Numbered from the stretch's first letter, positions 1-10,040 are shown. The stretch: DNA of 37,577 bases from Rufibacter sediminis (GCF_014269285.1 NZ_JACOAF010000013.1:1-37577); one strand, 5' to 3'. Numbers and translations are program-made. Notes: a model not told the origin generated them from the letters alone.

Positions 1-132
1 GTGATCTCATAACGACGCATAGGCTTTTTGATACTCTAACAACTGCCAGGAAAAATAATTCTACAATTGTCAACGCGCCCTAAAACTATCTATACTTTTT
101 GGGTGTAGCATGCCGGAACATAGCAGCCACTA

Positions 133-1407
133 TCAACCTTTAAAGAAAACGTGGTTAAAGAAGGATTGCATCTCAGCCGCATACTTCACCCCATACCTAG
201 CGAAAGTCGCCCTCGTTGCCGCATCCGGTTTCCAATCGAAAAAGGCATGCCCGGCACCCTCCACTTGGATATATTGCACCGGCTGCCCAGCCGCTTTCAG
301 CGCATCCACATACCGCTGCACCATGGCATGGGGTACTATCTGATCCTCGGTACCCCGTACCATAAAGTGCGGAAGGGCGCGTTCGCTTACGTTAGGCACA
401 TGCTTCAATGGGGAGATGGCGTCCCAATACGCTTGGTCGGTTTGCTCCAGTAATTCTTTGAAATCAGACGCATCGGAGGCGCCATAACTGGGGGCCACGG
501 CCCTGATCGCGCTGGTGATCTCGATCTTCACCTCGTCAACTGATTTGCCCTTCGGCAGGTAGGTGGGCATGTATTGGTAAACCCCATTGCTTGCCCCGAA
601 GCCACCTGCGCCGATGAGAGGGCTTAGCGTTGCCGCAGCCTCCGCTAGATGCCCGCCAGCGCTGTCGCCGGTAACCCCTATGCGGTTTGGATCGCCGCCA
701 TACCACGCGGCATGTTCTTGGATATGGGCGATGGCCCCAAAGACATCCTCTATCAGGCTATGCATGTAGGTGGGCCGGGGTTCCCCGTCAAGTTTGTTTA
801 TCCAGCGGTAATCAATGCTGATCACCACGTACTTGCCGCCTTTCACCAGTTCGCGGGCCAGACCTCGCATGATATCCTCGTTGTTGGAAGACCAGCCGCC
901 CCCGTGTATGATCACGATGATGGGAAGCTTCTTGGCGCCTTTGGGTGAATAGACATCGTACTTCAGGGGCTTCACCCCGGGCTTTGCACAAACTACGTCT
1001 TGGGTTACCTTGATGTCCTTCACCAGCGAACGCGGCACAAAGGTTGCCCCGACCACCATGTCCTTGGTGACCGTGATCTTCATCTCGTGCGAAAAACTTT
1101 CGTGACTCGTCGTGCCCCAGATGCCTCCTTTTACCGTGTAGTACACCGCATCCAGGCTGAACCCGGAGGCTGGCTTGGCTTTGACCGTCAAGACCGTGCC
1201 CGCCGACACTTTGCCGTCTGCCGGAAGTTTGGGAGTGATTGTATAAGACCCGCTCTCAGCCGGAACAGGCGTTACCGTGAAAGTTTCCGCGAGGGATTCT
1301 TCAACTTTCGGGAACAATAAGGCGGCAGCGGAATTCGTGCTGAAAACAAATAATACGGCAACCAAGGCGACCATCATGGCTAGCAGCTTGCAGATTGGTC
1401 TATTCAT
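133..1407 (-). CDS. Secreted alpha/beta hydrolase (carboxylesterase/lipase family)
   Basis: This is an exported serine esterase of the BD-FAE / hormone-sensitive-lipase type. Residues 1-30 form a signal peptide. Residues about 40-125 resemble an InlB-type bacterial repeat (valine/threonine-rich strands). The hydrolase domain fills the rest. The oxyanion motif HGGGW is at about 168-172, the nucleophile elbow GDSAGG carries Ser249, and Asp355 (GTEDQIVP) and His387 (GAGHAFF) complete the triad. I chose the ATG at 1407 over an upstream TTG because it is preceded by AGG and gives a clean signal peptide (424 residues). It is the last gene of the minus-strand cluster. The substrate is unknown; a short-chain ester or acetylated sugar is the family expectation. 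Confidence 0.85.
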   Translation of the reverse strand: MNRPICKLLAMMVALVAVLFVFSTNSAAALLFPKVEESLAETFTVTPVPAESGSYTITPKLPADGKVSAGTVLTVKAKPASGFSLDAVYYTVKGGIWGTTSHESFSHEMKITVTKDMVVGATFVPRSLVKDIKVTQDVVCAKPGVKPLKYDVYSPKGAKKLPIIVIIHGGGWSSNNEDIMRGLARELVKGGKYVVISIDYRWINKLDGEPRPTYMHSLIEDVFGAIAHIQEHAAWYGGDPNRIGVTGDSAGGHLAEAAATLSPLIGAGGFGASNGVYQYMPTYLPKGKSVDEVKIEITSAIRAVAPSYGASDASDFKELLEQTDQAYWDAISPLKHVPNVSERALPHFMVRGTEDQIVPHAMVQRYVDALKAAGQPVQYIQVEGAGHAFFDWKPDAATRATFARYGVKYAAEMQSFFNHVFFKG

Positions 1408-1477
1408 AAACCTAAGTTTCAAATGTTCAGGATTTTACTTTTAGGCAATTTCGCCTCCCTCTTCTTTCATGAAAGTT

Positions 1478-1963
1478 TTATTCCAGTTCAAACGTGACGG
1501 TGACATCCCTTGATCCCAACGCAGCCGCAAGCCCCTCCGGGTCATTGACGCGGCCCAGCCTGGTATAGCTGTAGGGAGTGGGGAAAGTTTTGTAGAAAAG
1601 CACCAGGGTTCTGGAGCCGTACAGCATCAGGTCGCCGTTCTTGATGGTGCCGGGATTGGCCGCGTTGGTCGGTAAGCCGGCAGAGAAATCATAGTACTTC
1701 TCATTGCTGTTCAGGTCGCGCATGTTGATGGTCAGCGGCAGCAAGGCCTTGAAGGCGGTTGCCGAAGCATTGTCATACAGCGTGGCCGTGAAGGTACTGG
1801 TACCGAAACTTATCTTCATCTTACTTCCTCTTGGGTTAAGGGTGTCGTTTCCGTTCGTGTTTCCTGCTCCAGGAATGCTGGTCTGTGAAGGATCTTCAAC
1901 GCAGGAGGCAAAACCTGCGGAAAGGAATAGTAGGGAGAAAATGATAACCAGTGATAACTTCAT
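1478..1963 (-). CDS. Cyclophilin-like fold lipoprotein
   Basis: A 161-residue protein with an N-terminal hydrophobic leader ending in FASC, a plausible though non-canonical lipobox with Cys at residue 21. A Gly/Asn/Pro/Thr-rich linker follows. The domain from about residue 48 begins MKISFGTSTFTATLYDN and runs through LPLTINMRDLNSNEKYYDF, NGDLMLYGSRTLVLFYKTF and SYTRLGRV. That pattern matches the small bacterial cyclophilin-like family, which has the fold but not proven prolyl isomerase activity. Genes of this family are often found beside aldo/keto reductases, cupins and alpha/beta hydrolases, as here. The biochemical role is unknown. It lies 70 bases upstream of the esterase in the same direction, so co-transcription is likely. 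Confidence 0.75.
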   Translation of the reverse strand: MKLSLVIIFSLLFLSAGFASCVEDPSQTSIPGAGNTNGNDTLNPRGSKMKISFGTSTFTATLYDNASATAFKALLPLTINMRDLNSNEKYYDFSAGLPTNAANPGTIKNGDLMLYGSRTLVLFYKTFPTPYSYTRLGRVNDPEGLAAALGSRDVTVTFELE

Positions 1964-2134
1964 CGCATTTATGGTTTAAAAGCCTCTTTATTAATTGATG
2001 CTGCATTGTCAACGCTGCTACCTGTAGCGGATAGCTGATCTTTCATCTACCCGCCTGTATGGGAACTCTCTTCAGAACCTTGCAGGGATTTGGTGTATTC
2101 TTTTTACAGAAACAGAGTACAATCCTAGTCATGG

Positions 2135-3322
<1,188 letters not shown>

Positions 3323-3379
3323 CTAAGCTTTGCCGATCACCCTCTACTCGGAACGGCTGATTGATCCTTTTTAAGGAGT

Positions 3380-3883
3380 TTATTTAGAACTGCCGTATTC
3401 TTCATCCGAGACAGGATGCAACCACTGCACAATGCCTTTCTCTGTGTTTGGGATGATGTACATCTGCTGCATGCCCTTTTCAGGGCTAGCCCCGTGCCAA
3501 TGGGTCACATTGGGCGGGCATTTTACCACATCGCCTTTTTTGAGGGTTTGCCTGGGCTGGCCCTTTACCTGGTGGAATCCCTCCCCGTCGGTGATAATCA
3601 GGATCTGACCGGCCGGATGGGTGTGCCAATTGCTTCTGGCCCCGGGCTCAAAATAGACGTTGCCCACGAGCGTGTTATACACAGAATCATTGGCAACCAG
3701 GCCTGTATTCCAGGCTTTGCCGGTGAAGTTTTCCGCCGGCCCTGCCTCGCCTTTAGGGAAGATGGCTTGGGTTTCACCGTTTTCGGTATTGTTTGGAGCC
3801 TGATTATTGCAGCTAACGGTGAAAAGTGCTGCCAAAGCAATGGCGACTAGAGGCGCTGCTGTCCTAATTCTGAATAGGTTCAT
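3380..3883 (-). CDS. Cupin-domain lipoprotein
   Basis: A 167-residue single-domain cupin. It has a hydrophobic leader and a lipobox-like end, FTVSC (Cys25), so it is probably anchored in the cell envelope. The cupin metal-site motifs are NWHTHPAGQ (His87, His89, Gln93) and THWHGA (His128, His130). The sequence resembles the small cupins related to (R)-mandelonitrile lyase and those associated with carboxymuconolactone decarboxylases. Enzymatic activity, if any, is not established for most of them. The gene lies 81 bases upstream of the aldo/keto reductase start and in the same direction. A metal-dependent role in handling small oxygenated compounds in the periplasm is inferred from the neighbours. 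Confidence 0.85.
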   Translation of the reverse strand: MNLFRIRTAAPLVAIALAALFTVSCNNQAPNNTENGETQAIFPKGEAGPAENFTGKAWNTGLVANDSVYNTLVGNVYFEPGARSNWHTHPAGQILIITDGEGFHQVKGQPRQTLKKGDVVKCPPNVTHWHGASPEKGMQQMYIIPNTEKGIVQWLHPVSDEEYGSSK

Positions 3884-3991
3884 ATCTTGAGAGTTTGGAT
3901 TCCGTTGGCCAGCTATGGCATTGGCGGGGCTAAAAATTTCGGTGACTACTAATCAATACAGACCTAGCTTTGATACAGGCCTGCTACTGGC

Positions 3992-4735
3992 TTACAGTTC
4001 CTGGGCGGTCGGCCGGAAAAGGATCTCGTTGATATCGACATCTGCTGGTTGGCTGATGGCAAAGGCAACCAGCCTGGCAAAGGCGTCGGGGGTAACCCCA
4101 ACCTGTCCTACGTAGCTTTGGTTTGCCTCTTTAATGTCATTTTCGCTGATGTGCTCGAGAAGCTCCGTCTTCACGGCGCCTGGGGAGATGATGGTAGTGC
4201 GGATGTTGTAAGGCTTCACCTCTTGGCGTAGCCCCTCAGACAAGGCACGCACGCCAAACTTGGTCGCTGAGTAAACCGCGGAGCCATGGAAAATCAAGTG
4301 GCCGGCCACCGAAGAGACATTGATAATATGGCCGGACTTCTGCTCCTCCATGTGGGGAAGCGCGGCAGCGATGCCGTAGAGTACCCCTTTCAGGTTGACA
4401 TCTATCATTTGGTCCCACTCATCCACATTCAGGCGCTCAAGCGGTGAGAGCGGCATGATGCCTGCGTTATTGAGAACCACATCAACCCGGCCAAACTGCT
4501 CCACGGCCGCATCCACTAGGTTTTGCACCTGCTCACGCTTTGTGACGTCAGTGGTTATGGCGATGGCCCTGCCACCATTCCCGTTGATTTCCTCCGCTAA
4601 TACTTCTATGCGCTCACCACGCCGGGCCCCTAGTGCCACGGCTGCACCCATTGCCGATAGGTGGCGGGCAGTTTCCTGGCCCAAGCCACTGCTTGCCCCT
4701 GTGATGACGATTACTTTTCCTTCGATGTTATTCAT
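3992..4735 (-). CDS. SDR-family NAD(P)-dependent oxidoreductase
   Basis: A classical short-chain dehydrogenase/reductase of 247 residues, the normal length. The nucleotide-binding motif TGASSGLG is at 12-19, NNAG at 89-92, the catalytic Ser at about 141-142 and the YSATK motif supplies Tyr155 and Lys159. No signal peptide is present, so the enzyme is cytoplasmic, unlike most of its operon partners. The ARR segment at about residues 37-39, after the second beta strand, is typical of NADP preference (inference). It starts 67 bases after the stop of the upstream alpha/beta hydrolase. The substrate cannot be read from the sequence. Confidence 0.92.
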   Translation of the reverse strand: MNNIEGKVIVITGASSGLGQETARHLSAMGAAVALGARRGERIEVLAEEINGNGGRAIAITTDVTKREQVQNLVDAAVEQFGRVDVVLNNAGIMPLSPLERLNVDEWDQMIDVNLKGVLYGIAAALPHMEEQKSGHIINVSSVAGHLIFHGSAVYSATKFGVRALSEGLRQEVKPYNIRTTIISPGAVKTELLEHISENDIKEANQSYVGQVGVTPDAFARLVAFAISQPADVDINEILFRPTAQEL

Positions 4736-4802
4736 GGTTTTAGATTCGGTTTGTGATAAAAGTTAACTGGCTAGGTCAAATGCGGACAGCTGCATTTTAG
4801 GT

Positions 4803-5915
4803 TCAGTTTGGTTGATTCGGCTGCAAAACGCTTCCTGGCTGAAAGCTCTTCCTGAAGAAGGTTTCCAGCTTGTCAAATGGTATCTTATCCAGCCTGTCGT
4901 ACAGGTCCACGTGGTCTGCCTTCGGTACAATCACCAACTCCTTCGGTCCCGGAGCCATTTTATAGACATCCTCAGAGTAATAACGGGAGTGGGCATTCTC
5001 ACCCGCAATCAGCATGATGGGGCGGGGAGAAATCATCTCGATGTTCGCGGCCATTGGGAAGTTGAAGAAGGACATGGGGGTGGTAGCGGTCCAAGCAGTG
5101 GTGGAGTTGATGGACCTGGGGTGGAAACCGCGTTTTGTGCGGTAATAATCGAAAAAGGAGGCTAAAACAGGGTCTGGATTCTTTGGAAGCGCTTCCGGAA
5201 GCACCCGGGTACCTTTTACGATGTTGCCGTTCTCGTCAAACGGAACTTCGTGTAAGCCTAAAGCATGTTTTCCGCTTTCTGCATCTGCCCAACGCTGCTG
5301 GCTCAGGTACTCAATCACCTTCTTGCGCTGCTCCGTCGTATAGCTGTCTTTGTGGCTGCGGCTCATGCTGCGGGACATATCGTACATGGAGGCAGTGGCA
5401 ACGGCCTTGATCCGGCTGTCGCTGGTGGCGGCCGTAAGTGCCATCCCGCTCAAACCGCATATGCCCACCACCCCAATCCGGTTGCGGTCTACCGAGGGTA
5501 ACAAGCCGATATAGTCCAAGGCTGCGCTGAAGTCTTCGGTGAAAATATCAGGCGAGGCCACGTTCCGCACCTCTCCGCCGCTTTCGCCGGTGAAGGAGGG
5601 GTCGAACGCCAAGGTCACGAATCCTCTGGCCGCCAACTCGTTTGCGTACAACCCCGAAGATTGCTCTTTTACCGCCCCAAACGGACCGCTCAAAATAAGG
5701 GCAGGCAGTTTTTGATTTGTGGCACTTCTTGGCGTATACAAATCACCTTTAACGGTGATCCCGAAACGGTTCTTGAAGGTTACTTCCTTTCGGGTAACTT
5801 TATTGCTTAATTGAAAGGTATACTGGTCTTTATTATTCGCTTTTGATTTTGAAGTCTGGCTAAATGCTTGCCCGCTGATAATTAGGCTAAGCATAACTAT
5901 TATGATTTTTCTCAT
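4803..5915 (-). CDS. Secreted alpha/beta hydrolase with Cys in the nucleophile elbow
   Basis: A 370-residue hydrolase with a signal peptide (MRKIIIVMLSLIISGQAFSQ). It resembles the dienelactone-hydrolase / YcjY-like group of alpha/beta hydrolases: an N-terminal strand region VTFKNRFGITVKGDLYTP, an oxyanion loop LSGPFGAVKEQS, and the elbow VVGICGLSG around residues 149-157. Cys153 occupies the place of the usual nucleophilic Ser, as in several members of this group. The acid candidate is Glu in LIAGENAH and the catalytic His is in VPKADHVDLYD. It begins 12 bases after the acetyltransferase stop, strongly suggesting translational coupling. The substrate is unknown; hydrolysis of a lactone or ester is the family expectation. 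Confidence 0.85.
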   Translation of the reverse strand: MRKIIIVMLSLIISGQAFSQTSKSKANNKDQYTFQLSNKVTRKEVTFKNRFGITVKGDLYTPRSATNQKLPALILSGPFGAVKEQSSGLYANELAARGFVTLAFDPSFTGESGGEVRNVASPDIFTEDFSAALDYIGLLPSVDRNRIGVVGICGLSGMALTAATSDSRIKAVATASMYDMSRSMSRSHKDSYTTEQRKKVIEYLSQQRWADAESGKHALGLHEVPFDENGNIVKGTRVLPEALPKNPDPVLASFFDYYRTKRGFHPRSINSTTAWTATTPMSFFNFPMAANIEMISPRPIMLIAGENAHSRYYSEDVYKMAPGPKELVIVPKADHVDLYDRLDKIPFDKLETFFRKSFQPGSVLQPNQPN

Positions 5916-5927
5916 TGCTTTAGTAGC

Positions 5928-6494
5928 TTATATTGTCTTGATGATTTTCGCAGGGATTCCCCCCACAACGGTATTATCCGGCACATCCTTAGAAACCACG
6001 GCACCTGCCGCTACCACAGAATTTTCTCCAATGGTTACCCCTTGCAGAATGGTTGCGCTGGCACCAATCCAAGCATTTTTCTTAATGTGAATTGGTTTAG
6101 GGACGAGTGATTGCCTGCTGCCAGTAGGAATAGGATGCCCCTCTGTTAATAGGCTGACCTTAGGGGCAATCATCACATTGTCTTCAATGGTAATGCCCCC
6201 CAAGTCCAGGAAAGTACAATCAAAGTTGATGAACACTTTTTTACCGATTCGGGTGTTCTTTCCATAATTGATTTGAAAAGGAGGGAAAACAGCTGTGCTG
6301 GGATCTACCTCAGTACCAGTTATTTCGCTGAGCAGCTTTCTTATTTTTCCAGGATCTGCTTCCGTGTTCATCTGGATGAGCAGTAGTCGGGTTTCATCAC
6401 AGGCATGGATGATCCTGTAGTAATCCGGATCATTGAATGGGACAGCTTCGCCGTTTAGCAGCCTTTGAAAGATATCACTGTGTTGTGGCTCCAT
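5928..6494 (-). CDS. Hexapeptide-repeat (LbH) O-acetyltransferase, Maa/NodL-like
   Basis: A left-handed beta-helix acetyltransferase that would transfer acetyl from acetyl-CoA to a sugar or related hydroxyl acceptor. The N-terminal MAC-like helix region (about 1-60) precedes hexapeptide repeats such as IGKKVFINFD, IEDNVMIAPK and IGENSVVAAGAVV. The catalytic His lies in LLTEGHPIPTG. The open frame extends 20 codons further, but the ATG at 6494 is preceded by TAGGAAA and gives 188 residues, the usual length for maltose or galactoside acetyltransferases. It is the first gene of the minus-strand cluster and is divergent from the AraC regulator, so its promoter shares the 6495-6611 gap. Confidence 0.88.
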   Translation of the reverse strand: MEPQHSDIFQRLLNGEAVPFNDPDYYRIIHACDETRLLLIQMNTEADPGKIRKLLSEITGTEVDPSTAVFPPFQINYGKNTRIGKKVFINFDCTFLDLGGITIEDNVMIAPKVSLLTEGHPIPTGSRQSLVPKPIHIKKNAWIGASATILQGVTIGENSVVAAGAVVSKDVPDNTVVGGIPAKIIKTI

Positions 6495-6578
6495 TTTCCT
6501 ATAATTAATGATGATGCAAATATCGCAAGGCTTGTTGTTCCATTTGTTACACATCTTGCGTATATAGTGTCAAAAACC

Positions 6579-6594
6579 ACGCATTGCTATGCGT
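6579..6594. promoter_or_regulatory. Inverted repeat in the divergent promoter region
   Basis: ACGCAT-TGCT-ATGCGT, six-base perfect arms with a four-base loop, lies between the acetyltransferase start and the AraC-family gene start. Position and symmetry suit an operator shared by the two divergent promoters. Binding by the adjacent regulator is inference. Confidence 0.35.
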
Positions 6595-6611
6595 ACTAGA
6601 TTAGAATTGAA

Positions 6612-7439
6612 ATGACTGAAGGAAAGGAAGATATAGTTGTTTTACTTGAAGCAGTAGGTTATGTGCAGTTTCCTGAAGACTATCTGCAGCGTTATCAAAC
6701 CCATATATTCTGTCACCGAGGATATATGAGCTTTGTCTTCAATGATATTCCCTACAGATGCAAAGCCGGGGAATTTGTGTTTTGGTTTGCTGACAGCAAG
6801 GTGACGAATCTGGCTTTTTCCAAGAACTTCAAAGCGACCGCTTTATTTGTGGAAAGAGATTTTCTGAACGACAATATTCCAGACCTAAGTTGGAGTATTG
6901 ATGTTTTGTTGCATTCAAAGGAAAACCCTGTTTTGCACCTGAATGATCAAAACGATAATCAAAGAGTGATTTCAAATTTCAAACTCCTGCACAAAAGATC
7001 TTTGGAGCGAGAACACCATTTTTACAATGAAGTCTTGAAGTTGCAAATGCAGCTGTTTATTCTTGAGATGTGGCACACTTTCGCCAATGAATATGAACAT
7101 CGCAGGCGCACATTGGAAAGCGGGTCAATCTATGAGCACTTTATGCTGTTGGTGCAGGAGCATTGCATGAAAGAGCGGGAGGTTCAGTTTTACGCCAACC
7201 GCCTTCACATCACCGCTAAGCATTTGAATTTTGTTTGCAAGCAGAACACGGGGTTTACCGCGTCAGAATGGGTGCATCGTTTTGCAAGGGAAAGGGTTAT
7301 CCTTATCTTGCAGAACAAGAACCTGAACATTGCTGAGGTCGCCGATGAAATGAACTTCTCAAGCCGGTCTTTTTTCACCCGGTATGTGAAAAAAGTGTTG
7401 GGAGTCACCCCGAGGGAATACAGGGAACGCTTAGGGTAA
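6612..7439 (+). CDS. AraC-family transcriptional regulator
   Basis: A 275-residue regulator. The N-terminal half is a cupin-like sensing region (about 1-160: HIFCHRGYMSFVFNDIPYRCKAGEFVFW). The C-terminal 100 residues are an AraC double helix-turn-helix: FYANRLHITAKHLNFVCKQ forms the first HTH, and IAEVADEMNFSSRSFFTRYVKK followed by LGVTPREYR forms the second with its signature tail. It is divergent from the seven-gene minus cluster, with 117 bases between the starts. In this family that arrangement usually means the regulator controls the neighbouring operon. The inducer is unknown. No strong ribosome binding site precedes the ATG, as is usual for Bacteroidota. Confidence 0.92.
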   Translation: MTEGKEDIVVLLEAVGYVQFPEDYLQRYQTHIFCHRGYMSFVFNDIPYRCKAGEFVFWFADSKVTNLAFSKNFKATALFVERDFLNDNIPDLSWSIDVLLHSKENPVLHLNDQNDNQRVISNFKLLHKRSLEREHHFYNEVLKLQMQLFILEMWHTFANEYEHRRRTLESGSIYEHFMLLVQEHCMKEREVQFYANRLHITAKHLNFVCKQNTGFTASEWVHRFARERVILILQNKNLNIAEVADEMNFSSRSFFTRYVKKVLGVTPREYRERLG

Positions 7440-7489
7440 AAAAGAGAGATATGCTATAGAGCAATCTTGGCTTTTCAGCTTGAGTACAA

Positions 7490-7700
7490 CTACAGTGCAT
7501 GGTACCCCAGTTCCTGGCTCATTCGTTGGAATCCCTTATACTGCTTTCCATCACCCTTTAGCACAACTTCCGCACCCATACCTAATTGATGACAAAAAGC
7601 AGATAACCTATCTACATGAAATAGACCCTTTTGAATAAACTAGGGCTTCATAGACTTTACCGAAGACTACTAGAAGAAGTAAATTTTCGTAGCTTATAAT
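7490..7700 (-). pseudogene. Possible decayed gene fragment, frameshifted
   Basis: Read on the minus strand, 7639-7490 is open for 49 codons to a stop and includes LGMGAEVVLKGDGKQYKGF and MSQELGYHAL, a protein-like composition. The segment upstream (to about 7700) continues in another frame as LVVFGKVYEALVYSKG, joined at an A/G run near 7627-7632. This looks like the frameshifted C-terminal end of a gene with no remaining start. I do not recognise the family, and chance open frame cannot be excluded. Confidence 0.25.
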
Positions 7701-7868
7701 GGACCTTATGTAAAGCTTAGAAGGCTACTCTTAGTCCCTAATTTCAATTACATAAAACAGTCCTAATTTAAAAAGTCAAACCTCCTCACTCCTATTGTAA
7801 ATAGTCACCCAAGGCTATTAGATCACTGTAGAAAAAGTTCGATAATTCACTCCTACGGTCTACAGAGT

Positions 7869-7904
7869 AAAAAAAGCCGCTTCAGGAAACTGGAGCGGCT
7901 TTTT
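7869..7904. terminator. Intrinsic terminator, bidirectional type
   Basis: An A-run, then GCCGCTtCAG, loop gaaa, CTGgAGCGGC and a T-run form a strong GC-rich hairpin with T/A tails on both strands. It lies about 430 bases after the AraC gene and about 365 bases past the 3' end of the next minus-strand gene. The same hairpin with one loop base changed recurs at 10872-10906. Confidence 0.75.
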
Positions 7905-8269
7905 AGTTAGGTAAAATCAACAAATACCCCTTTGGCTAATTTAGTTGTTTATAAGACGGCAAACGTATCAACCATTCTAAGCTGTTTTGGGAACTTTCGC
8001 ATTACCTTGCATTTAAGCGTAGCCTTGTTGCCAAGGAATGGATGCCGATATGTGAAAAAAGGAAAAGAAAATACCCAAGCGTGAGCACACATCATAGACT
8101 GGACCTGATATTAAGAGATGCATCGTCTTATAAACTTTTCTCACTCACATTAGACAGCATCGTCAAAAACTGACAAAAAGCAGAAACAAGAAAGCTCTCA
8201 TTTGGTGACTCCTAGGAGCTGAAGCTCCAAAAAGTGCATGTTATTGATGCGTCAGACCTGTTCCCCACA

Positions 8270-9133
8270 TCAAATCAACGTATTTTCTTTCAAAGCAATG
8301 TGGTTGTGTACCTGTTTTTTAAAATGTTCAGGTGTTTGAGCTGTGTGCTGCTTAAAAAAGCGACTGAAGTATGGGTACTCCTTAAACTCAAGTAGGTATG
8401 CTATTTCTTTAAGCGTATGATCACTGTGTATAATCTGTCTTTTTGCCTCAAGAATAACCCTGTCATGAATTAATTGTAGTCCTGTCTTTTGTAGCTTTTC
8501 TTTTAGTATCTGATTTAAACGCTTCGGGCTAACACCTATCTTATCGGCATAAAAGTCTGTGTTCCTGATCAGCAAATAGTTCTCCTCCAACAAAAGCATA
8601 AACTCATATACTCTTTTCTGATTGACATCCTGTGTAGTGAATACATGCTCTTTGATCCGGATAATATTCAGAAGAAAAGCTTTGAGCAAAGACTGAATGA
8701 TTAGCAAGCTATAATCTTCTTTTTGATACTCCTCTTCCATCAGGTCATACACCTTACAAAGCTGGTCCGACAGTTCCTCACTAACCTTCAGGAAGGAATA
8801 TTCTCCCTGGAAGTTGAATATCTTGAAAACATCAAGTGAGAACTCCTTTGCCTCTTCATCCAGCAAGTCTCTTTTAAAGGATAACAGAACACCTTTCTTC
8901 CCAGCCTTGTTTAACTGATGTACCCGGTAGGGCGGCAGCAAATAAATCCAGTGTCCCTTCTCTGGTTGACCTTCATCCTTTAAAGCATGTAAGGGGTATT
9001 CATTCTTTAGCCAGACCACTTCAAAGAAATCTTTTCTACCAGGGTCATTCAAATAGCTGGGCGGGCAGTTGGCAAGGTTTCTTATATAGATAAGTGAATT
9101 ATTCAGCCCATGCGTTTCTTTTCCTTCTATCAT
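8270..9133 (-). CDS. AraC-family transcriptional regulator next to hxlBA
   Basis: A 287-residue AraC-type regulator. The N-terminal region (about 1-170) is a cupin-like effector domain (GHWIYLLPPYRVHQLNKAGKKG). The C-terminal DNA-binding domain has a first HTH, FYADKIGVSPKRLNQILKE, and a second, LKEIAYLLEFKEYPYFSRFFK, followed by TPEHFKKQV. It is divergent from hxlB with 322 bases between the starts, so it is the obvious candidate regulator of the formaldehyde-fixation pair. It is unrelated to HxlR, the regulator of the equivalent Bacillus operon, which belongs to a different family. The effector is unknown. Confidence 0.9.
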   Translation of the reverse strand: MIEGKETHGLNNSLIYIRNLANCPPSYLNDPGRKDFFEVVWLKNEYPLHALKDEGQPEKGHWIYLLPPYRVHQLNKAGKKGVLLSFKRDLLDEEAKEFSLDVFKIFNFQGEYSFLKVSEELSDQLCKVYDLMEEEYQKEDYSLLIIQSLLKAFLLNIIRIKEHVFTTQDVNQKRVYEFMLLLEENYLLIRNTDFYADKIGVSPKRLNQILKEKLQKTGLQLIHDRVILEAKRQIIHSDHTLKEIAYLLEFKEYPYFSRFFKQHTAQTPEHFKKQVHNHIALKENTLI

Positions 9134-9455
9134 AAAATCTACTTATCAATCTACGCTACTTTATCTTATCCGCAACACCAGCGATGACGGAACGACCAAC
9201 CGGGCCTTACAGTCACGAAAAAATTGTATGATGCTGCAAAAATACAGTTTCATTTTCTAAAATAAGATTTTGGTACCTGCCGCGGTAGAGATGCCACTGG
9301 CACAGTTTCTAAATTGTCCAACACAATGCGCTGATTGTATAAGACCAGCCTTTCTTCTCGGCCCTACCTTTGCAACAGCTTTAAGGAAGAGCTTTATGGC
9401 GAAAATTTTATGCGAAATCTCGCTGTAGCAAGTATAATTTTAAGCCTACCATAAC
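9134..9455. other. Divergent promoter region between AraC gene and hxlB
   Basis: The 322-base gap between divergent starts contains a TAnnTTTG-type box at 9365-9372 on the hxlB side and a TGCCA-c-TGGCA inverted repeat at 9292-9302 that could be an operator. No gene is visible. Confidence 0.5.
9365..9372 (+). promoter_or_regulatory. Candidate -7 box of the hxlBA promoter
   Basis: TACCTTTG matches the Bacteroidota -7 consensus TAnnTTTG and lies 91 bases before the hxlB ATG. No clear TTG -33 element is at the expected spacing, so this is a moderate call. The same octamer precedes the PurF-like gene at almost the same distance. Confidence 0.45.
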
Positions 9456-10040
9456 ATGTTACAGACAAAGAGCCAGGACATAGCAGCTTCTCTGCAGGCG
9501 AATGTGGCGCTTATATTGGAAGAAAACCGAAAGCTGGCTGATAGAATCCAATACAGTGAAGTAGCTACCATCATTCCCTTCATACAAGGTGCTGAACGGA
9601 TTTTCTTAGTGGGTGCAGGACGTTCCGGACTTGCCTTGCAATCAGCGGCCATGCGCCTCATGCACCTTGGCCTTTCTGTTTTTGTGGTCGGAGAAACAAT
9701 AACTCCAGCCATAAGGGAGGGAGATTTGCTTCTGGCCGCCTCTGGATCCGGCACGACAAGTTCTATAGTGAAAGCGGCAGAAAAAGCGGTTGCTGCCGGG
9801 GCCAAAGTTGTAGCACTCTCTACTACAGCTGCCTCGCCCTTGGCAATGCTGGCAGCGCATGCAATAATTGTTCCGGCCGCACAGAAAGAAGACCATGGCA
9901 CCACCGTTTCAGAGCAATATGCTGGCAGCTTGTTTGAGCAGGCCATCCTTGTCCTAACAGATGCCGTCTTCCAAACTTTATGGAGCTTAGACAAAACGCC
10001 TGCTGAGGAACTCTGGAAGCGGCATGCGAACCTTGAATAA
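9456..10040 (+). CDS. hxlB: 6-phospho-3-hexuloisomerase
   Basis: A SIS-domain isomerase of 194 residues, the usual length. It converts D-arabino-hex-3-ulose 6-phosphate to fructose 6-phosphate, the second step of formaldehyde fixation in the ribulose monophosphate (RuMP) pathway. Visible motifs are FLVGAGRSGLALQSAAMRLMHLG (glycine-rich SIS start), LLAASGSGTTSSIV (phosphosugar-binding loop), AKVVALSTTAASPLA and the C-terminal EDHGTTVSEQYAGSLFEQA. It lies 50 bases upstream of hxlA in the same direction. Order hxlB-hxlA is opposite to the Bacillus subtilis operon. Pairing with the synthase makes this assignment secure over other SIS proteins. Confidence 0.93.
   Translation: MLQTKSQDIAASLQANVALILEENRKLADRIQYSEVATIIPFIQGAERIFLVGAGRSGLALQSAAMRLMHLGLSVFVVGETITPAIREGDLLLAASGSGTTSSIVKAAEKAVAAGAKVVALSTTAASPLAMLAAHAIIVPAAQKEDHGTTVSEQYAGSLFEQAILVLTDAVFQTLWSLDKTPAEELWKRHANLE

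Larger units (their letters stand above)
7440..8269. other. Gene-poor gap, 830 bases
   Basis: The gap holds no convincing intact gene. It contains the possible minus-strand fossil at 7490-7700 and the hairpin terminator at 7869-7904. On the plus strand 7955-8173 is open for 72 codons without an early ATG (it includes SLVAKEWMPICEKRKRKYPS) and may be another decayed coding remnant. A short GGAG/CTCC inverted repeat lies at 8215-8228. Base composition is AT-rich compared with the flanking genes. Confidence 0.4.

Noticed and set aside
1971-1996. GTTTAAAAGCCTCTTT upstream of the cyclophilin-like gene, resembling the left half of the 36-base palindrome
   Set aside because: No matching right half follows at the required distance, so it was not counted as a copy.
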